Below, one piece after another: positions 57,637-64,000 of a stretch of 64,000 nt of DNA; the first letter of the stretch is position 1, and each line of letters starts with the position of its first letter. Where the stretch lies: NCBI GenBank assembly GCA_027946555.1, contig JAPEVC010000011.1, positions 62,001 to 126,000 on the forward strand, in the 5' to 3' direction. A program made the position numbers and the translations under genes. The notes under the pieces are model-generated. The model did not search any database and was not told the DNA's origin. It worked only from the letters and a program-made list of their open reading frames with translations. Source of the stretch: Gnomoniopsis sp. IMI 355080 (lineage: Eukaryota > Ascomycota > Sordariomycetes > Diaporthales > Gnomoniaceae).

Positions 57637-59479
57637 ATGGCTTCAATGTCACTGATCTTGGCATCTCTGGCCTTGCTGCTCTTCTTAGTCAAACAATTCC
57701 TGCTCGATCCTCTCTTCCTGAGCCCTCTGAGCCGCATCCCTGGGTCCAAGCCATACGCAATCACGAAATGGAGACTGGCCTATGAGGACTGGAAAGGCAC
57801 CAGTACCCGAACGATATGTCACTTACACCAGGAATACGGCCCAGCTGTCCGTATTGGTCCGTCAACGGTCTCTTTCAATAGCCTCACTGCCCTGCGCACA
57901 ATCTACGGACCCGGAAGCCAATACGGCAGAACCAGCTTTTATAGCATGTTTGACGTCTACGGAAAAGCCAATTTGTTTACATTTTATTCAACGGCAGAGC
58001 ACGGCCAGCGAAAAAAGCTCTTGTCACACGCCTATTCAAAGTCGGTCATCCTCAAGGAGCCAATAACTACTCTTGTCGAGGAAAAAGCGGAGAAGTACTT
58101 GCACCTCATAGAGTCCGAGCCAGATCAGATCAGCGAGATCTTCGCCACACTTCACTACTACTCGCTGGACAACATCACAGAATTCCTCTACGGGAGGTAT
58201 GGCTCGACCTCTGCAATGGAGGGTAAAGCCTCCCATAGAGCCTTGATTGGCGACATTCTACACCCTTCGCGTCGGAGGTTATCCTGGCTCACTGTCCACT
58301 TCCGCGGCTTGACTAAATGGTTATACACTCGTTCTGGAGTACTGGAGCGCGTGGTGAAGCCTTTGCTCCCGATGCAAAAGCCCGCGACCTATACCGGCAT
58401 CCGAGAATTTGCGCTCCACGCCTACAACAATTTCCGATCGCATGCTGAGTCGGAGAAAGTCGATGGTGAGTCTTTAGATGCTGTCTTGTTCGAATTTAAG
58501 CTTGAGACATATATGGTGGGAGGATCTGTACAAATGCTAAACTGTTTTGTACAGTTACCAAAGAACCATTTATCCTCAATCGTCTCTGGCCGCAGCATCA
58601 CAGCCTGAAAGCAGAAGGGTTGCATGACCTAGAGATCGCCTCGGAGTGCGCAGACCACTTCCTTGCCGGAATCGACACGACTAGCGACACACTCATGTTC
58701 CTCGTCTGGGCCATGTCTCAACCTCAAAATCAGATCTTCCAGGAGAAACTGAGAGAGGAAGTGCTCAGCCTTCCGGCGGATGCACTCAATGAACATGGCA
58801 TCCCCAAGGCTGAAGCAGTAGACAAGCTCGTCTACTTGAACGCTGTCATCAAGGAGACCCTACGCCTCTATGCGCCTTTGCCCGTGTTCGCGCCAAGGTC
58901 GCTCATGGTTGATTCGGAGATTGACGGCTATCAAATCCCAGCTGGCACCGTTGTGGGTATGGCGCCTTACAGCCTGCACCGTAATGCAGCCGTCTTCAAG
59001 GAGCCTTTGACATTCAACCCCGACAGGTGGCTCTCAAATGACGCGGCAGAGCTCAACAGATGGTTCTGGGCCTTTTTGAGTGGTGGGAGGATGTGCATTG
59101 GTATACAGTAAGTTCATCTCTTTCGGCTTTCGATGTAATAACCATTGATGGGGGAATTTCATCTCTACTTTACTTGAGTCTATACAAGAAGAACGCTGAT
59201 AGCTAACCTCTTCAAGTCTTGCAATGGTGGAAATGACAACTCTGACTGCAGCGATATACCGCTGCTACCAGACTTCCCCAGCTCCTGGCTACGAAAACAC
59301 CACACCAGGAATCACCTCTCGATTCGAGGTGTTTTACGATGACCAAGTTCCAGAGATGAAGGTAGGCACAGCGTCCACCTTTGTAGAATGCGACATGCTG
59401 ATCACTTTTGAAATAGGAACATTGCTGTCTTATCAAATTCACAAAAGTGGAGCGTTCGTCCTCTGTCAAGGGCACATAG
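57637..59479 (+). CDS. Cytochrome P450 monooxygenase, family unassigned, 529 aa
   Basis: Exons 57637-58465, 58555-59107, 59217-59361 and 59417-59479 join in frame to 529 residues. A membrane anchor (MASMSLILASLALLLFLV) is followed by LSRIPGSKPYAITKWRL, HQEYGPAVRIGP, the I-helix AGIDTTSDTLMF, ExxR in IKETLRLYAPLP, the PERW-type FNPDRWL and the heme loop FLSGGRMCIGIHLAMVEM with Cys457. The text resembles CYP families of fungal secondary-metabolite clusters and benzoate-hydroxylase-like enzymes more than CYP504. The last intron is inferred because it gives a basic FTKVERS tail usual for P450s; reading through it would give a longer unrelated end. It converges on the SDR gene, 211 bp apart. Confidence 0.88.
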
Positions 59480-59552
59480 TAGTGGCTTAAGTGATCAAAG
59501 ATTCCATATGTGGCATTGAACATATGCCATTGCATGCAGCAAAATGTGGCTG

Positions 59553-59569
59553 CCTAGGTACCTAGGTAG
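59553..59569. repeat. CCTAGGTACCTAGGTAG palindrome between P450 and SDR
   Basis: A perfect 14-bp palindrome CCTAGGTACCTAGG with extension, in the 211-bp space between two convergent stops. The same TACCTAGGTA core recurs in other intergenic stretches of this window (7494-7513, 9775-9784, 12464-12471, 12739-12748). Confidence 0.8.
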
Positions 59570-59690
59570 ACGTACAATTCAGCGCGGTGTCCTTCCCTCG
59601 GATACCTTGTTCCTACCACACCTGTGTGAAATCCAGCGCCCTACATAACAAACCCCGTCCGAGTTCGACAGATACTTAGGTAGTTGACCA

Positions 59691-60872
59691 TCATTCCTGG
59701 CCATTGGCGAGTAATACGCGCCCTCCGTCAACGCATATAGAGACCCCATCGACGTAAGCCTGGGTTTTAGATTAGCATGGAAGCTTTGAAGAAAGAGAAG
59801 ATGAAAAATCACGTAACGTACCCCAGCTCGACTGGAAAGATAAAGGACCACACCCGCAATGTCCTCGTCATTTCCAGCCCGTTTCGCAGGCACTTTTTCG
59901 AACAGGGAGCTGAACATATTCCCCTCTTCACCAACCGGATTCATCTTACTTGGAACAACTACAAAAAGGTCAGCCCCACCAAGGTTGTATAGGAGGAAAT
60001 GCAGTCTCTTCTCACAGCCTGGGTTGATACCCGCCACTCGCACATAGAACCTATTAAACTTGGCAGCCAACAGTCTCACCAGATGATCCGTTGCTGCCTT
60101 GCTAGTGGCATAGCTGGTCATGTCTACGTTCGTAGCATTGTGCATGCTGGCACAGGAACTCGTAATGACAATCACCCCGCGGCCTTGACTTCGGCCCAGG
60201 CGGCCGTCGCCCACGTCCAGCTCCGCGGCGCGAGCAAGGAGCGGCAATAGCGCTACGGATAGGAAATAGTGCGCCGTCGTGTTGACAGCGAACGTGTCGG
60301 CCCAATCTGAAGGGGGAGATGACCACAGTGATGCTTGGAGCTCCGATAGAGGGTCTGTCAGGACGTTGCATGATAACGGAGGATCTCTTCTGATCCCGGC
60401 GTTCGAAACGAGTATGTCGAGGTGTGCCTCTCTCTGGCTTATATAATGCGCGATGGTAGCAATGGAGTCTTTGTCTTTGACGTCGGCTGGTAGACTACAA
60501 TTTTTCAGTTAGTGAGAGGCCTTCCGAGAAAGGACGCGAAGAGGTACACTTGCCCGTGAGCAGTGCCGCCTGTAGGCCGGCCAATTTCATTTAGTTCGGC
60601 GACTTTTTCATCGATCGGCTCTGTGGGCAGAGCAACGATGTATACCTTTGCGCCGTTGGTGACCAATCCCTACCGCGGATCTGATCAGCCCGATGATGTG
60701 CCAACGTACGATAGTTCCATTCATAGCAACTATCTCAAGCACAAAACAACACCATTCAGGGAAGGCTGAAATATACCTTGCTAATCATAAAACCCAGACC
60801 GCTGCTCCCTCCTGTGACAACTGCAACGTAACCTCGCACGCCAAAGAGCTGTTCAATACTGAGTGAAGTCAT
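59691..60872 (-). CDS. Short-chain dehydrogenase/reductase (SDR), 298 aa
   Basis: Exons 60872-60777, 60669-60554, 60494-60016, 59958-59822 and 59759-59691 join in frame to 298 residues. The classical SDR marks are all present: TGGSSGLGF (dinucleotide loop), LVSNAGI, a catalytic Ser in VIVITSSCASM, YATSK (Tyr and Lys) and NPGFVPSKM, ending AYVDGVSICVDGG. The second intron has a GC donor (gcaagt), required to keep the frame at GTAHGLPADV. The enzyme oxidises an alcohol or reduces a ketone with NAD(P)(H) in the cytosol. Convergent with the second P450, it probably acts on its product (inference). Confidence 0.92.
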
Positions 60873-61745
60873 GTTGCGCGGCCGGATTGGAGGAGATTTG
60901 ATTGTGTGGCACGGAAGCTGTCACAGTCATCGTTATTACTATGGATCCTGAATGATATCTAGAAAGGCGCTGGCGGTTCTCCCAGGTATTTGTTGCTCCT
61001 GTAATAGCGGGGCTTGCCGCCTGCCACTTCCGAGGTCGTCGACGTTCTGACCCGGTCATCCTGCGTGTATGCTGTCGGAGCAGCCGACGTCTCCGCCATC
61101 CAAAGGTTATTTCCGACGCTGTGGTTCTGATGATGCCCAGCTAACCTCCAAGGCTTTACGCACACTTTCAATGCACACGAGACTAGTGCGTCTTGATGCA
61201 TGCTCAGTAGCTAGCTATGTTCGCAGTATTACGGGATATTGTCTTGCGTGCTCTCAGATTGAGCGCGTCTGTATTGTCTGAGTATGTTTGATTGTACACG
61301 GCCCCCCTACTGAGTGTTTGTACCTCTGCCCAGTCTCCAGGCTCAATGCAAATATTTTCTCCCCTCTTGATCCTACAACTTGCCAAGCATTCGGTAGCCA
61401 CAACGCCGTGATCGCGATTCAGTGTGTTGGGCGAGGCGAATCAGCCTGCCATCCTCCCAATCGAAAGCAGACGCAAGAAAACACATTATGACATTACATA
61501 TTCCAACAAGCAGTAGCCCTTGCCCACCGTATGTCTTTTGAGTACCACCCACGCCACATATATAAGCAAAAAGAATACAGGACCACCTCCAGTCGACGCC
61601 AAACATGCTGGTGACGCACAAATTCAAGCTATATCAAGATAACGCCACATATTGCAACCTGTATCCACCACAAAACACGCTTGAACCGATGCCACTATGC
61701 GTCCTACGCACTTATTGATGTTGTAGAAAGCTCGAAAAAATGAAA
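60873..61745. other. Intergenic 60873-61745
   Basis: Promoter of the SDR and 3' side of sog2. A CGGCCGG stretch lies right before the SDR ATG. No gene recognised. Confidence 0.45.
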
Positions 61746-64000
61746 TCAAAATGCAACCTTACTTCCATTGTTAAGACGCAATGGAAGGGGACCAGCGCCT
61801 CCATAGGACATGTTCGGGCTGATGGTAGAGCTGGGCGTAACGAGCTCGTCAGCTGATGAGAATGTGCTATTGATAGAGCTCAAGCTCGATGAGTTGTGGC
61901 TTGAGAACGTGCCGTTTCGAGAACCCATTGATCTACCCCCATATGCCATTAGCGCGTCGGCCCTCTCAAAAACATTGCCGCTGAAAGCCTTGGAGAATGA
62001 CGCACTCTGCGGAGTCGAAGGAACTGTAGCTTGAACAGCTGGTCCGAGAGCAGCGGACTGAGGCGTCATGGGCAGCTGAGATTGAGCCTGGAGCATTTGG
62101 CCTTGAGCAGAAGAGCCGCCAAAGGCGCTGGACATCGAGCCGGAATGGCCATGGGCGCGGAAGGACTGGGACCAGGGCGATGCAAGAATAGAATTGTGTG
62201 TCTCCTTGATACTCATATGGACCGGTCGAAGACGCTGCCGGGTGTCATATGGCAGCTGTACCTCTGGCACAGTCGTCGAAATCTCCTTGATAGTCTGGCC
62301 CACTTCATACCAAGCGTCCATGAAAGTATTGCAGAGAACCCAAAAGGCACTGTGGTTCCTGATTCCCGGCTCCTTGAGCTTGATCATAGAAAGGTGCATC
62401 TTGAGGGCCTCAGTATGCTGAATGGTGACGTTGCAATTGTTGATCAACTTTCGCCAGCTCGTCACAGCCTTCGGACCGTTGTTGGCTATCGCGTTATCAA
62501 GACAGGCTCCAAACTGAGTATTCAGGGCTGGTAGAATGCGCATTATCAAGTCGGATGATTTCTGCAGCGCAAGGAAAATCTTCTCGAATGCTCGGTCGTC
62601 TTCAGTAAATTCTGTATTCGCGCCTCGGCTACTGTTGGAGGACGCCCAGGACTCTCCAGATCGTGGAGTGGGGGTGATAGTCGCAGTCCGTCCAGTACCG
62701 TTGATGTACGGAACAGGTAGTGGGTTCAGAGGAACGTCGGTGGCCACTCGCAAATTGCTTGGGTTATGGACGAAGTTGCCACTCCGAGATCTGAGACCAT
62801 GGCCAGGACGATCGGCGGTGGGGGTAACCGAGCTCTCACGAGAATGCTGCTGAGCTCGAATAGTGTCGCCCATCGCCGCCCTGCTAGCAGCCCTCCTGTA
62901 GCCAGCATCCGGGTTCGGATTGGACACAGTGACCCGCAGCTCCATGATGCTGTTGTACAGCTGCATAAGCAGGGTGCGAATGTACCGTGGATCACCATTT
63001 TCGATGAACATATCGACATTTGTGGCCAAAAGTGAACAGACATGCGCGTAAGCGTTCACCAAGGTGATGCAAGCCCTCTGTACGCTCTCATTCTCCTGTG
63101 GACCGGAATCGTCCAATTCCGCTGCCTCGTGTCTTTGAATTTCCTGTTCAAGCTCTTCGACATGCACGTTGGTGTTGTAAAAGACAATCTCAAGGCTGGA
63201 CCGCTTCGACGTGCCATCACTCGTGAGATGCATGAGCATCTGGATCATCGGGTGGATCTGGAAGACCGAATACAAAATGCCCTTGGCTGTTTCAAAGACC
63301 GGGTCGATGTGTTTAGATTCTCGCTTCCGCTCTGGCAGAACTGAAAGCCGTCGCACATAGATCGGGCGTTGAAGATAAGGCTCTGCGGGACTGGCGGGAC
63401 TTTTGACTGACGGAGCGGCACCATTGGGAACTTGCATGGCTGAGCCGTGGCTCAGACCACGATAATGACTGAAGCGATTGTAGGCCTGGGTTTCGTCCAA
63501 AGTACCCAGCTCCTGGGTGCGCTTCGAAATAGAGGCCATGCGACGTTGGCGCTCGCCAGCTGGTTGACCGCGAACTTGGAGCAAATTATCGGAATTGCTA
63601 CGCAGCCGCTCGTTTACATTACCGATTGTTAACGGCATGACGCTTGGTCGACGTATTGATGTGTTCTGCTGTGAAAGGCCACGGTAATGGGACCGTGACG
63701 GTATTGGTGGTGGTCGGATTGCGCTGATGGGCGAGCGAATATCGGGAACGTCTGTGCCATTGACCTTGATAGGAAATCGGCCACTCATAACGCGTTTGTT
63801 CGGTGGCATCCGAGGTGTCTCCACGCCTTCAGATGAGTCTTCGCTGGCAGCAGCGGCAGCAGCCTCTGCCTCCATCTGACTATTTTGGGCATGTTGTCTG
63901 AGGAATTTCTTGATGTTCACAGTGATTGTGACTTCCTTCACTTCCGTCTCTTTCAAATATCCGTCGTGTGGTGGGCTGCTAGCCTGTGCCATAAGAACTT
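61746..64000 (-). CDS. sog2: RAM-pathway protein Sog2, C-terminal part (partial at window edge)
   Basis: The frame runs from the right edge to a stop at 61746; the ATG at 63992 is internal or a false start because the frame is open to the edge and known Sog2 proteins carry N-terminal leucine-rich repeats not seen here. At least 748 residues are present. Disordered Ser/Pro text with repeated SHYRGLS motifs leads into the Sog2 domain (PF10428): VFETAKGILYSVFQIHPM, SLEIVFYNTNVHVEELEQ, RACITLVNAYAHVCSLLATN, YIRTLLMQLYNSIMELRVTV and FEKIFLALQKSSDLIMRILP. Sog2 works with the kinase Cbk1 and its partners in the RAM network for polarized growth and cell separation. The Ser-rich C-terminus ends GSKVAF. 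Confidence 0.88.
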   Translation of the reverse strand, partial: VLMAQASSPPHDGYLKETEVKEVTITVNIKKFLRQHAQNSQMEAEAAAAAASEDSSEGVETPRMPPNKRVMSGRFPIKVNGTDVPDIRSPISAIRPPPIPSRSHYRGLSQQNTSIRRPSVMPLTIGNVNERLRSNSDNLLQVRGQPAGERQRRMASISKRTQELGTLDETQAYNRFSHYRGLSHGSAMQVPNGAAPSVKSPASPAEPYLQRPIYVRRLSVLPERKRESKHIDPVFETAKGILYSVFQIHPMIQMLMHLTSDGTSKRSSLEIVFYNTNVHVEELEQEIQRHEAAELDDSGPQENESVQRACITLVNAYAHVCSLLATNVDMFIENGDPRYIRTLLMQLYNSIMELRVTVSNPNPDAGYRRAASRAAMGDTIRAQQHSRESSVTPTADRPGHGLRSRSGNFVHNPSNLRVATDVPLNPLPVPYINGTGRTATITPTPRSGESWASSNSSRGANTEFTEDDRAFEKIFLALQKSSDLIMRILPALNTQFGACLDNAIANNGPKAVTSWRKLINNCNVTIQHTEALKMHLSMIKLKEPGIRNHSAFWVLCNTFMDAWYEVGQTIKEISTTVPEVQLPYDTRQRLRPVHMSIKETHNSILASPWSQSFRAHGHSGSMSSAFGGSSAQGQMLQAQSQLPMTPQSAALGPAVQATVPSTPQSASFSKAFSGNVFERADALMAYGGRSMGSRNGTFSSHNSSSLSSINSTFSSADELVTPSSTISPNMSYGGAGPLPLRLNNGSKVAF

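Noticed and set aside
59318..59336. Hairpin CACCTCTCGATTCGAGGTG in the second P450
   Set aside because: Lies inside coding sequence of the C-terminal exon and fits ordinary codons.

Overview
The window is nuclear DNA from a filamentous ascomycete (Pezizomycotina, probably a Sordariomycete). The evidence is short introns of about 45-75 nt with GT-AG borders, ascomycete-only families (HsbA, Dal5-type MFS, Zn2Cys6 plus Fungal_trans, sedolisins, Sog2), long pyrimidine-rich leaders, and scattered TACCTAGGTA-type palindromes between genes. I assembled 21 gene models by joining open frames across introns. No rRNA, tRNA, CRISPR array or intact transposon was seen.

Layout. 0-15 kb is accessory and secretory: a 72-aa cysteine-rich tail protein (292-844, +), a spherulin-4-like secreted protein (1268-2588, -), an unrecognised short spliced ORF (4362-4786, -), a secreted acid phosphatase (5135-6441, -), a secreted S28 peptidase (7692-9449, -), a Dal5-type MFS permease (10184-12172, -) and an HsbA-like surface protein (14229-14867, -). 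At 16-20 kb an Aro8-like aminotransferase (+) and a type-B carboxylesterase (-) meet tail to tail with 60 bp between stops; both promoters hold nearly the same 13-bp palindrome. 20.6-44.6 kb is core: PRPP synthetase, the 4057-residue HECT E3 ligase Tom1, the Gyp5-type RabGAP and ribosomal protein eS8.

45-61 kb is accessory again: a lone Ulp1-like (C48) cysteine protease, a secreted sedolisin (S53), then a compact metabolic block of amino-acid permease (-) / CYP504-like P450 (+) / Zn2Cys6 regulator (+) / second P450 (+) / short-chain dehydrogenase (-). The permease and first P450 share a 436-bp divergent promoter with a perfect CGG/CCG palindrome. The second P450 promoter carries an inverted pair of CCG-N3-CGG sites. 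This looks like a small regulated catabolic or specialised-metabolite cluster with its own regulator. The window ends inside the RAM-pathway gene sog2 (61746-64000, -), whose N-terminal leucine-rich-repeat part lies beyond the right edge.

Most likely new biology: (i) the aminotransferase/carboxylesterase pair under a shared CGG-N3-CCG operator; (ii) the permease-P450-regulator-P450-SDR cluster; (iii) the isolated Ulp1-like protease. All functions are inferred from reading motifs; no database search was made.
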